Origin: Clostridiales bacterium UBA929
Lineage (GTDB): Bacteria > Bacillota > Clostridia > Oscillospirales > UBA929
NCBI GenBank assembly: GCA_002293625.1
Contig: DBDP01000002.1
Coordinates: 1-12,377, forward strand
DNA length: 12,377 nt
Direction of reading: 5' to 3'
The position numbers and the translations under genes were made by a program. The notes below the pieces were generated by a model. It saw only the letters and a list, made by a program, of their open reading frames with translations. It was not told the origin of the DNA and did not search any database. Shown here in pieces: positions 1 through 5,719 of the stretch. Position 1 is the first letter of the stretch, and every line of letters starts with the position of its first letter.

Positions 1-27
1 CATCTCGTAAAAGGGGAGGTCGTGTGA
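1..27 (+). CDS. possible 3' end of an upstream gene (last 8 codons)
   Basis: The frame starting at base 1 is open to a TGA at 25-27, giving the tail HLVKGEVV. This TGA overlaps the ATG at 27 of the epimerase gene by one base (TGATG), an arrangement typical of translationally coupled genes. A good Shine-Dalgarno run (GGGGAGG, 13-19) lies inside this tail. Eight codons are too few to identify a product, and the reading rests only on the overlap geometry. Confidence 0.3.
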   Translation, partial: HLVKGEVV

Positions 28-1163
28 TGAATCCAAAAACCATCGTGATGAGCGTTTTCGGTGCGCGCCCGGACGCCGTGAAGATGGCGCCGCTGGTGCT
101 GCGTCTCGCGGCGGAGCCGGATATCCACAGCGTGTGCTGCGTCACCGGGCAGCACCGGCAGATGCTGGACGGCATTTTGAATCATTTCGGAATCAAGCCC
201 GATTACGACCTCGACATCATGACGCCGCGCCAGTCGCTTGCCGCCATCGCCGCGAAAACGCTGACCGGAATGGACGAGGTGTTCGGCGAGCTTCGCCCCG
301 ACCTTGTGCTGACCCACGGCGACACGTCCACCGGCTTCGCCGCGACGCTTGCCGCGTTCTACCATAAAATCCCCGTCGGGCATGTGGAGGCGGGACTTCG
401 CACCGGCGCGCGCTACTCCCCCTTCCCCGAAGAGATGAACCGCCAAATGATCTCGCGCCTCGCGTCCCTGCATTTCTGCCCCACCGAGGGCAACCGGCAA
501 AACCTCGAAGCCGAGCAGACAGGCGGCGAACTATACGTAACGGGCAACACCGTAATAGACGCGCTCGCGATGACGGTGCGGGACGGTTACGCCTTTGAAG
601 ACCCCGCGCTGCGCGGCATCGACTACACAGGGCGGCGGATTCTGACCGTCACCGCCCACAGGCGGGAGAATTACGGCGCGCCGCTGGCGAATATCTGCCG
701 CGCCCTGCTGGAGCTGCGCGACAACAACCCCGACGTTGTAATCGTATACCCGGTGCATCTCAGCCCCGCCGTGCGCGAAACCGTCATGCCGCTGCTGGGA
801 GGACAGGAACGGATCGTCCTTACCGACCCCGTAGGTCTGCTCGATATGCACAACTTAATGGCGCGTTCTTACCTGGTGCTGACCGATTCGGGCGGCTTGC
901 AGGAGGAAGCGCCCGCGCTCGGCAAGCCGGTTCTGGTGATGCGGCGCGAAACGGAGCGTCCCGAAGCGGTTGAAGCCGGTACGGTTAAGCTGGTCGGCGT
1001 GGAGCGCCGAGACATCGCGGACGCGGCGCAAACGCTTCTGGACGACGGCGGCGCGTACCGGCAAATGGCGAAAGCCGTCAACCCATACGGCGACGGACAC
1101 GCGTCCGAGCGTATCGTGCGTGCCGTAAAGCAGTTTACCGGGCTGACGCCGGATTCGCAATGA
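27..1163 (+). CDS. wecB: UDP-N-acetylglucosamine 2-epimerase, non-hydrolysing
   Basis: Cytoplasmic enzyme interconverting UDP-GlcNAc and UDP-ManNAc, which supplies ManNAc for teichoic acid linkage units or other surface polymers. The 378-residue product has the usual length and the GT-B two-domain pattern. Visible motifs are GARPDAVKMAPL (12-23, normally GTRPEAIKMAPL), VTGQHRQML (39-47), HGDTSTGFA (97-105) with the active-site Asp, GHVEAGLRT (118-126) with the active-site Glu, PFPEEMNR (132-139), TAHRREN (209-215) with the catalytic His, YPVHLSP (241-247) and TDSGGLQEEAP (286-296). The ATG at 27 is preferred over the GTG at 24 because GGGGAGG ends 7 bases upstream. The start overlaps an apparent upstream stop, and the end overlaps the next gene by 4 bases (ATGA), so this is an interior operon gene. 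The Thr-to-Ala and Glu-to-Asp changes in the first motif are mild. In Gram-positives this gene is also called mnaA. Confidence 0.95.
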   Translation: MNPKTIVMSVFGARPDAVKMAPLVLRLAAEPDIHSVCCVTGQHRQMLDGILNHFGIKPDYDLDIMTPRQSLAAIAAKTLTGMDEVFGELRPDLVLTHGDTSTGFAATLAAFYHKIPVGHVEAGLRTGARYSPFPEEMNRQMISRLASLHFCPTEGNRQNLEAEQTGGELYVTGNTVIDALAMTVRDGYAFEDPALRGIDYTGRRILTVTAHRRENYGAPLANICRALLELRDNNPDVVIVYPVHLSPAVRETVMPLLGGQERIVLTDPVGLLDMHNLMARSYLVLTDSGGLQEEAPALGKPVLVMRRETERPEAVEAGTVKLVGVERRDIADAAQTLLDDGGAYRQMAKAVNPYGDGHASERIVRAVKQFTGLTPDSQ

Positions 1164-1906
1164 ACCGTAAACGCCTGACCGTGTTGTCGGTCGCCGCCGC
1201 GATTGTCCTCGCGGCGGGGCTTGCGGTCGGCGTATGGATTTCTTACTTTACCGACAGAGGCACGGATTTCATCCTGCCCTCACCCCTTCCTCCCGGCTTG
1301 CAGCCGCACGAAACCGACCCCTCTTCGCCAGGCGAGGGGTTTATTCCCGTTGCGGTTGCTAGGGAGAACGTGCAGAAACTGCTCGCCGCCATCAAACGCC
1401 CGGAGGAGTATACGCAAACGATCAATTGTATAACGTACTGGGGCGACCGCCGGCATGAGACGGTGTACCGATGGGTAAAACGAGGGACGATGACGCGCGT
1501 GGAAGCAACCGACGAGGGCGGAACGCAGAACCGCATCATCACGCCCGATAAGGTGTATGAGTGGTCGGGCAACACGGTTCCCTACTACACGCTGACGCCG
1601 GAGGAAAACGACGCCGAAAGCCTGTCCGGGCTCCCCACATGGGAGGACGCCTCCTCCATGCCTCCTAAAGATATTCTGTACGCCGAATCGTATTACCAGT
1701 CCGGCGATCGTCTTTTACGGGTTCGTACACGCGAAGCTGTATATGTTGTTGATTATGTAATCTCTCTCGATACGGGACTGCTCGTCTCCGCCGTATATAC
1801 GGAAGCGAACGGCGATCCGGCATTCTCTTTCACAGCCGAGCCGCCGGTGCTGGGTGATCCGGGCGAAGGGCGTTTCATCCTGCCGGACGGAACAAATGCC
1901 GAGTAG
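1160..1906 (+). CDS. membrane-anchored extracytoplasmic protein of unknown function
   Basis: A 248-residue product. Residues 1-4 are basic, then one hydrophobic segment (about 7-30) would anchor the protein or act as a signal peptide without a lipobox Cys. A Pro/Gly-rich linker follows (about 38-62), then a roughly 180-residue domain rich in beta-strand-like, aromatic and charged stretches. That domain recalls LolA/RseB-type beta-sheet carriers, but this is only a resemblance by eye and I do not recognise a named family. The start overlaps wecB by 4 bases (ATGA), so the two are translationally coupled and an envelope role is plausible. The linker is encoded by a DNA hairpin (ACCCCTC 1317-1323 with GAGGGGT 1334-1340). 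The TAG stop at 1904-1906 coincides with the first bases of a palindromic intergenic element, so the present C-terminus may have been set by that element. Confidence 0.8.
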   Translation: MNRKRLTVLSVAAAIVLAAGLAVGVWISYFTDRGTDFILPSPLPPGLQPHETDPSSPGEGFIPVAVARENVQKLLAAIKRPEEYTQTINCITYWGDRRHETVYRWVKRGTMTRVEATDEGGTQNRIITPDKVYEWSGNTVPYYTLTPEENDAESLSGLPTWEDASSMPPKDILYAESYYQSGDRLLRVRTREAVYVVDYVISLDTGLLVSAVYTEANGDPAFSFTAEPPVLGDPGEGRFILPDGTNAE

Positions 1907-1980
1907 GGCGTGACGCCTCGGCACGCCGCAGGGAAATGCCGTATGGTAACGACGGCGCGTCGAGGGCGACGCGCCCTACG
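1904..1980. repeat. palindromic intergenic repeat, copy 1
   Basis: The element begins TAGGGCGTGACGCC and ends CGCGCCCTA, so its ends form imperfect inverted repeats (TAGGGCG against CGCCCTA). Its right half is a perfect 9-base stem, GGCGCGTCG (1954-1962) and CGACGCGCC (1967-1975), with an AGGG loop. The first 27 or so bases match copy 2 at 3189 except for one missing C. No T-run follows the stem, so it is not a standard terminator. It looks like a small mobile or REP/MITE-like element without coding capacity. Confidence 0.7.
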
Positions 1981-2048
1981 GGTACGGAAACTTCGGCAAC
2001 GAGCGCATCACCCTGCACCCCACACATACAAATTTAATAAATTTTTCC

Positions 2049-2077
2049 TTTACATTTCGGACACATTTGTATATAAT
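2049..2077 (+). promoter_or_regulatory. SigA-type promoter for the DUF4870-like gene
   Basis: A -35 box TTTACA (2049-2054) and a perfect -10 box TATAAT (2072-2077) are separated by exactly 17 bases in an AT-rich stretch. Transcription would start near 2084, giving a leader of about 30-50 bases. This places an independent transcription unit after the wecB operon. Confidence 0.8.
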
Positions 2078-2115
2078 GAGCATGTTAAGCGTTTCGGTAA
2101 GCCGGAACATCAATA

Positions 2116-2745
2116 ATGTTAGGGAAGTGTTGTGAAGTGAAAACAACCAGCTTTGCGCCGCATAAATCCTCCCTTGGCTTAGACGCCAATATTCTCGTGT
2201 TGATTATCTACATCCTCGCAGCCGGATTTGTTTGGATCCCCTTTGCGGGCTATGCCGCAGTACTGTTCCCTCTCGTGCTTTTCTTCATTGAGAAGGAAAG
2301 CAAATTCGTCAAATTCGCCGCAGTACAGTCGATTATTATCAGCGCTGCCATGACGGTTATCGCGATTATCCGGGATATCCTATACCGTATCGTTACACCT
2401 TCCGCCAACGATATTTGGGATTTGAGCTTGGATGATATAATGTCAATAGGCAATTCCGGAAGAACCGTGTCAATGAACATCGTTTTTTGGCTCTTTACCA
2501 TCATCAATCTTCTCGTCGTTGCCGGAACAGTATATATCATCATCATGGGGTTCAATTACAAGCAAGTGGAAGTGCCGATTCTCGGTCCAATCGCGCATAA
2601 GTTTAGTGACAAACTCGACTCCGTCAACATCAATATCGACATCAACAAAAACACAGACCCCAAAGTAACCTGCCCCGGCTGCGGTGCCGAAAATCCCGCA
2701 GGCACCAAGTTCTGCGGCACCTGCGGGAAGGATATGGAGCCTTAA
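2116..2745 (+). CDS. DUF4870-like membrane protein with C-terminal zinc ribbon
   Basis: A 209-residue product. The N-terminal GLDAN motif (21-25) precedes hydrophobic segments at about 26-42, 44-58, 66-90 and 121-145, with the acidic/basic stretch IEKESKFVKFAAVQS between, typical of DUF4870/Tic20-like small membrane proteins. A short charged tail ends in a zinc ribbon, CPGCG...FCGTCG, with Cys 186, 189, 200 and 203. The function of the family is not established. The start is uncertain: ATG 2116 has only a weak ribosome site, whereas the in-frame GTG at 2137 has AGGGAAG about 9 bases upstream and would begin right before the family's conserved core. By eye the gene is AT-richer than its neighbours, which could mean acquisition or just membrane codon content. 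Its stop lies 3 bases from the stop of the convergent gene. Confidence 0.85.
   Translation: MLGKCCEVKTTSFAPHKSSLGLDANILVLIIYILAAGFVWIPFAGYAAVLFPLVLFFIEKESKFVKFAAVQSIIISAAMTVIAIIRDILYRIVTPSANDIWDLSLDDIMSIGNSGRTVSMNIVFWLFTIINLLVVAGTVYIIIMGFNYKQVEVPILGPIAHKFSDKLDSVNINIDINKNTDPKVTCPGCGAENPAGTKFCGTCGKDMEP
2690..2728 (-). terminator. terminator-like hairpin for the small minus-strand gene, inside the zinc-ribbon codons
   Basis: Read on the minus strand, TCCCGCAGG (2728-2720) pairs with CCTGCGGGA (2702-2694). The stem extends inward through TGCC/GGTG with two G-T wobbles that exist only in the minus-strand RNA, and TTTT follows at once. It starts about 20 bases beyond the stop of the minus-strand gene (2749). 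The T-run is short, so efficiency may be modest, and the sequence is also constrained by encoding Cys codons of the opposite gene. Confidence 0.45.
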
Positions 2746-2748
2746 TGG

Positions 2749-3108
2749 CTACAGCGCCCGTACACGCCGCCCGTGATTGGAAATCAACGCGCTCTGCGTC
2801 CGTGCGGACGCGGCGTCGCTGACAGTCAGCACCAGCTGCGCTTCTTGGTTCGGCGGTTCCCCGCCGCCAAACGCTGTGTTGTCGTAAGCCGTTCCGATAA
2901 CGGCAACGCCGCCGTTCATGTTCAACGGTGTCGCGGCAGTGGGTCCGTTTGCCGCCGCTCCCGCTATGGTAAAGAACCCGTTATCCCTATCCTCCGCGTT
3001 GTGCGTTGAGCGGATTTTATAGCGCTCCGGGAAAATGCCCAACCCCTGCAGGTTTACCAGCGCGAATTCCGCCGTGTCCACCGAATCAAACAATGCCGAG
3101 ATTTCCAT
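2749..3108 (-). CDS. small hypothetical protein, possibly YflT-like repeat fold
   Basis: A 119-residue product starting MEISALFDSV. The start at 3108 is chosen because GGAGGG lies about 9 bases upstream; longer readings to 3210 run into the repeat region. The N-terminus (ALFDSVDTAEFALVNLQGLG) has a strand-helix pattern like the general-stress YflT/ferredoxin-like domain. The C-terminus (QLVLTVSDAASARTQSALIS, then NHGRRVRAL) repeats that strand-helix-strand pattern. A Gly/Ala/Asn-rich middle (about 48-85) is variable. The fold assignment is tentative and no active site is visible. The gene converges on the DUF4870-like gene with 3 bases between stops, and its ribosome site sits in one arm of an 11-base inverted repeat, so its translation may be controlled by RNA structure. 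Confidence 0.75.
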   Translation of the reverse strand: MEISALFDSVDTAEFALVNLQGLGIFPERYKIRSTHNAEDRDNGFFTIAGAAANGPTAATPLNMNGGVAVIGTAYDNTAFGGGEPPNQEAQLVLTVSDAASARTQSALISNHGRRVRAL

Positions 3109-3112
3109 CAAT

Positions 3113-3161
3113 AAAAACCCTCCGTTGACTGATAGCGTTGCTGTTAGTATGGAGGGTTTTT
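3113..3161. terminator. long hairpin: plus-strand terminator overlapping the minus-strand ribosome site
   Basis: AAAAACCCTCC (3113-3123) and GGAGGGTTTTT (3151-3161) are perfect 11-base complements. Inside them ACTGATAGC (3128-3136) and GCTGTTAGT (3140-3148) pair fully in plus-strand RNA using two G-U wobbles, with a GUU loop. In minus-strand RNA the same two positions are A-C mismatches. The 3' arm ends in five Ts, so plus-strand RNA has the form of an intrinsic terminator. On the minus strand the arm nearest the ATG is GGAGGG, the ribosome site of the small gene starting at 3108, so folding would hide it. Confidence 0.6.
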
Positions 3162-3188
3162 GGAATTTATATGCACGGATGAATGATG

Positions 3189-3256
3189 TAGGGCGTGACG
3201 CCCTCGGCACGCCGCGGACGCGGGATGTTTCACGGGCGATTGCGAATCGCCCCTAC
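3189..3256. repeat. palindromic intergenic repeat, copy 2
   Basis: Begins TAGGGCGTGACGCCCT, in which AGGGCGT (3190-3196) and ACGCCCT (3198-3204) are perfect inverted repeats, and continues CGGCACGCCGC as in copy 1. The right half is an 8-base perfect stem, GGGCGATT (3234-3241) and AATCGCCC (3245-3252), then CTAC. The ends form an imperfect TAGGGCG / CGCCCCTA inverted pair. The right half (TTCACGGGCG...CTACNGG) matches copy 3 at 12271. Confidence 0.7.
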
Positions 3257-3266
3257 GGCATCCCCC

Positions 3267-3359
3267 GCCGCCTGGTGGGCGGCACCCCCTTCCGATGGAA
3301 GGGGGCTACGTTTGGACGAGGCAGGGGTATGCATTGCGCGTCTGCCAACCCCGCCCCTA
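3267..3359. repeat. chain of further hairpins abutting copy 2
   Basis: GCCGCC (3267-3272) pairs with GGCGGC (3278-3283). Immediately next, CCCCCTTCC (3285-3293) pairs perfectly with GGAAGGGGG (3297-3305) around a GAT loop. Further on, GGCAG (3320-3324) can pair with CTGCC (3342-3346), or GGGGT with ACCCC. On the minus strand the block starts TAGGGGCGGGG, and this TAG is the stop codon of the HAD-fold gene. No open frame here looks coding, so bases 3162-3356 are best described as a mosaic of repeats. Confidence 0.55.
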
Positions 3360-3929
3360 CCAGATTAACGAATCCCGTAACCGTTCCGCGTTCGTGAACA
3401 AAACGCCGCGCAGACCCTCGCTTTCGGCGGCGGCTACCCGTTCGCGGTCTGTATCCACCCAGTAGCAGCGCGGAGCGTCAAGCCCATACAGGCGGCACAG
3501 CGCCCCGCACGGCGGGGACGGATGCCCGTCGCAGGAGAACAACCCGCCCTCAAAGAGCGTCATGAAGGGGTATGTTTTAAGGATGTGGTCTTTCCCGTCG
3601 GCGGCGGTTTCGGCGTAGAAATACAAGCGCCGCTTTTGCGCCTTCATATCCAAAAGCAGCGAAACCGTCTCCCAGCGCGGCGTGAGGCAGCGCGCCCAGT
3701 ATTTAAGCGCCAGACGGATATGCTCCGCCTCGGCGGGAGCGCGGCGGCAAAGCCACTCCACCGCTTCCTCGCGCTTGACGCTCCCTTCGGTAAGCATCCG
3801 CCATTCGGCGCTTTCGAAAACGTGGGAATACAGGCGCAGGGCGCGTGCTTCGTCTTTCCAAAGCGTGCGCAGCAAGGTACGTGGATCGTTATATAGCACC
3901 GTTCCGGCGAGCGAGAAGATGTAATCCAT
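3357..3929 (-). CDS. HAD-superfamily protein (YihX-like subfamily IA) lacking catalytic residues
   Basis: A 190-residue product. The start at 3929 is set by AAGGAGG (3934-3940) just upstream. The layout follows HAD subfamily IA: motif I at 5-10, a helical cap (about 15-85, containing SHVFESAEW and LTEGSVKREEA, as in YihX-type phosphatases), motif II near 103-107, the Lys region near 131-140 and motif IV near 157-172 (VDTDRERVAAAESEG). The key residues are changed. Motif I reads FSLAGT where the family has DxDGT, so both the nucleophile and acid/base Asp are gone (Ser6, Ala8). Motif II has Ala106 for Ser/Thr, the KPDP lysine is absent, and motif IV keeps one Asp. It therefore cannot be an ordinary HAD phosphatase, but the frame is intact with good translation signals, which argues for a binding or regulatory role rather than decay. 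Divergent from gltX. Confidence 0.8.
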   Translation of the reverse strand: MDYIFSLAGTVLYNDPRTLLRTLWKDEARALRLYSHVFESAEWRMLTEGSVKREEAVEWLCRRAPAEAEHIRLALKYWARCLTPRWETVSLLLDMKAQKRRLYFYAETAADGKDHILKTYPFMTLFEGGLFSCDGHPSPPCGALCRLYGLDAPRCYWVDTDRERVAAAESEGLRGVLFTNAERLRDSLIW

Positions 3930-3962
3930 CGCGCCTCCTTGTACAAACTTGCACTCATACTG

Positions 3963-3985
3963 AAAAAATCGCGCTTGACGCGCGA
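3963..3985 (-). terminator. terminator-like hairpin in the leader of the HAD-fold gene
   Basis: On the minus strand TCGCGC (3985-3980), loop GTCAA, GCGCGA (3974-3969) is followed directly by six Ts (3968-3963). It lies between the promoter at 4041-4013 and the start codon at 3929, about 20 bases after the expected transcription start. Its place in the leader suggests attenuation or a very short terminated RNA. No convincing alternative antiterminator stem was found by eye. Confidence 0.5.
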
Positions 3986-4012
3986 AGGTGTAAACACCGC
4001 CCATGCAACCGC

Positions 4013-4041
4013 ATTGTACTATTATTTTGCGTTTTCGTCAA
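4013..4041 (-). promoter_or_regulatory. SigA-type promoter for the HAD-fold gene
   Basis: On the minus strand, -35 TTGACG (4041-4036), a 17-base spacer and -10 TACAAT (4018-4013). Transcription would begin near 4006, leaving a leader of about 77 bases before the start codon at 3929. The -35 box lies back to back with that of the gltX promoter. Confidence 0.75.
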
Positions 4042-4069
4042 GTAGGATGGATTTATGAACACCTCAAAT

Positions 4070-4098
4070 TTGACTGGTTTTTCAACATGTGGTACAAT
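4070..4098 (+). promoter_or_regulatory. SigA-type promoter for gltX and the MetRS-like gene
   Basis: -35 TTGACT (4070-4075), 17-base spacer, -10 TACAAT (4093-4098). Transcription would start near 4105, only about 13 bases before the gltX ATG at 4118. This excludes the upstream in-frame ATG at 4055 and leaves no room for a T-box or other long leader. Confidence 0.75.
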
Positions 4099-4117
4099 AC
4101 TCGCGGGAGTGGTCAAA

Positions 4118-5719
4118 ATGGATTTTGAAAAACTGGCGGATCTGCTGTACCCGCATATAGAAACAACGCCGGACGACATGGAGCGGCGGTATCCGCCGCG
4201 TGACCTGCCGGAGGGGGCGAAGGTGACACGCCTCGCGCCCAGCCCCACCGGGTTTGTGCATATGGGGATCTTGTTTCCCTCGCTTGTCAGCGGGCGGCTC
4301 GCGCGTGAGCGCGGCGGCGTCTTTTTGCTCCGTATCGAGGATACCGACGATAAACGCGCGGTGGAGAACGGAACGGAGCAAATACTCGAGATGCTGCGTC
4401 ATTACGATGTAACCTTCGACGAGGGCGAGGGAATCGGCGGAGCTTACGGTCCCTATAGTCAGCGCGCGCGTGCCGCGATATATCAGACCTACGCCAAAGA
4501 CTTGGTGCGGCGCGGTCTTGCTTACCCCTGCTTCTGCTCAGAAGAGGAACTCGGCGCTATGCGGAAGGCGCAGGAAGCCGAGAAAGCCAATTTCGGATAC
4601 TACGGACACTGGAGAAAATGTCATACCCTATCGTTCGATAGAGTCGCGAAAAAACTGCAAGAGGGTTTAGCGTTTGTGCTGCGCCTGTGCTGCCCCGAGC
4701 CGGACGGCAAGCCATTGGTGCTGGACGACCCCGCGAAGGGGAGAATCGAAATGCCGCCGAACGACATCGACCACGTCCTGCTGAAGAGCGACGGCATCCC
4801 GACCTACCACTTCGCTCACGCCGTGGATGACCACCTGATGCGCGTAACCCATGTGGTGCGCGGCGACGAGTGGATCGCGACCTATCCGCTGCACCATATG
4901 CTCTTTGAGCTGCTGGGCTTCCGGCGTCCCCACTATATCCACCTCGCCCCGCTGATGAAAACGGACGGCGGCGGGAAGCGCAAACTCAGTAAGCGCAAAG
5001 ACCCCGAATGCGCGTTGAGCTGGTACGCCGCGCAGGGTTACCCGGTCGCGGCGGTGCGGGAGTACATCATGACGCTGCTGAATTCGAATTTTGAGGATTG
5101 GCGCAGAGCCAATCTTACGATAGATATAGACGATTTCCCTTTCTCGCCGAAGAAGATGAACGCCGCCGGAGCCTTATTCGATCTGCAAAAACTGGACGAT
5201 GTCTCCAAAAACGTCATCTCCCGTATGACGCCGGACGAAGTGTACTGCGAACTCACGGCATGGGCAAAAGAAAACGATCCGGGTTTTTACGCTCTGCTGA
5301 CGCGCGATGCGGCGTATACACGGCAACTGCTCTCGATCGGGCGGGGCGGGGCGAAGCCGCGCAAGGATATCACCCGGTGGGACGGCGCGAAAGAGTATCT
5401 GTCGTTCTTCTTTGACGAGCTGTTTACGCCCGCGCCGCCGCCCGACCCGGACTTCTGCCGGGCGTATGCCGCCGTATATGACCCGGCGGACGAGCAGGAC
5501 GCGTGGTTTTTGAAGATCAAGGAACTGGGCAAAGATCACGGTTACTGCCCCGATGTGAAACAATATAAATCCGACCCCTCCGGCTGGAAGGGCAGCGTCG
5601 CCGACGCGAGCGCGTCGCTTCGTCTTGCGCTGACCGGGCGGGAGGCGTCGCCGGACATGTTCCTCGTGATGCGGTTCTTGGGCGAAAAACGTGTGAGAGA
5701 GAGGCTGGAACGGATATGA
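4118..5719 (+). CDS. gltX: glutamyl-tRNA synthetase
   Basis: Class I aminoacyl-tRNA synthetase that charges tRNA-Glu in the cytoplasm (and tRNA-Gln where Gln is made by the GatCAB amidotransferase route). The 533-residue reading starts at ATG 4118, with GGGAG 8 bases upstream and directly after the promoter. Motifs are LAPSPTGFVHMG (39-50, HIGH element as HMGI), RIEDTDDKR (72-80), a Cys-rich segment CFC at 138-140 with Cys168 (zinc-site like), the DGIPTYHFAHAVDDHLMRVT block (225-244), RGDEWI (248-253) and KLSKRKDP (289-296, KMSKS element). A helical anticodon-binding half completes it. The N-terminal extension before the first motif (about 38 residues) is, from memory, typical of clostridial GluRS. 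The stop overlaps the next gene by 4 bases (ATGA). Confidence 0.95.
   Translation: MDFEKLADLLYPHIETTPDDMERRYPPRDLPEGAKVTRLAPSPTGFVHMGILFPSLVSGRLARERGGVFLLRIEDTDDKRAVENGTEQILEMLRHYDVTFDEGEGIGGAYGPYSQRARAAIYQTYAKDLVRRGLAYPCFCSEEELGAMRKAQEAEKANFGYYGHWRKCHTLSFDRVAKKLQEGLAFVLRLCCPEPDGKPLVLDDPAKGRIEMPPNDIDHVLLKSDGIPTYHFAHAVDDHLMRVTHVVRGDEWIATYPLHHMLFELLGFRRPHYIHLAPLMKTDGGGKRKLSKRKDPECALSWYAAQGYPVAAVREYIMTLLNSNFEDWRRANLTIDIDDFPFSPKKMNAAGALFDLQKLDDVSKNVISRMTPDEVYCELTAWAKENDPGFYALLTRDAAYTRQLLSIGRGGAKPRKDITRWDGAKEYLSFFFDELFTPAPPPDPDFCRAYAAVYDPADEQDAWFLKIKELGKDHGYCPDVKQYKSDPSGWKGSVADASASLRLALTGREASPDMFLVMRFLGEKRVRERLERI

Noticed and set aside
2773..3009. Plus-strand frame of 78 codons opposite the small minus-strand gene
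   Set aside because: Arg-rich shadow translation without family features or ribosome site; the minus-strand frame has a fold-like pattern and a good start.
3109..3210. N-terminal extension of the small minus-strand gene to 3210
   Set aside because: It would translate through the leader hairpin and into repeat copy 2; GGAGGG clearly marks the start at 3108.
3035..3397. Plus-strand frame of 120 codons over the repeat block
   Set aside because: It crosses the hairpin and several palindromes, has an Arg/Pro/Ala-rich composition and no ribosome site, and opposes the better supported minus-strand gene.
4055..4117. Upstream in-frame ATG extending gltX by 21 residues
   Set aside because: It lies upstream of the gltX promoter boxes at 4070-4098, lacks a ribosome site, and the ATG at 4118 has one and gives the expected clostridial N-terminus.
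4099..4117. T-box riboswitch ahead of the tRNA synthetase genes
   Set aside because: The promoter leaves a leader of only about 13 bases, far too short for a T-box.
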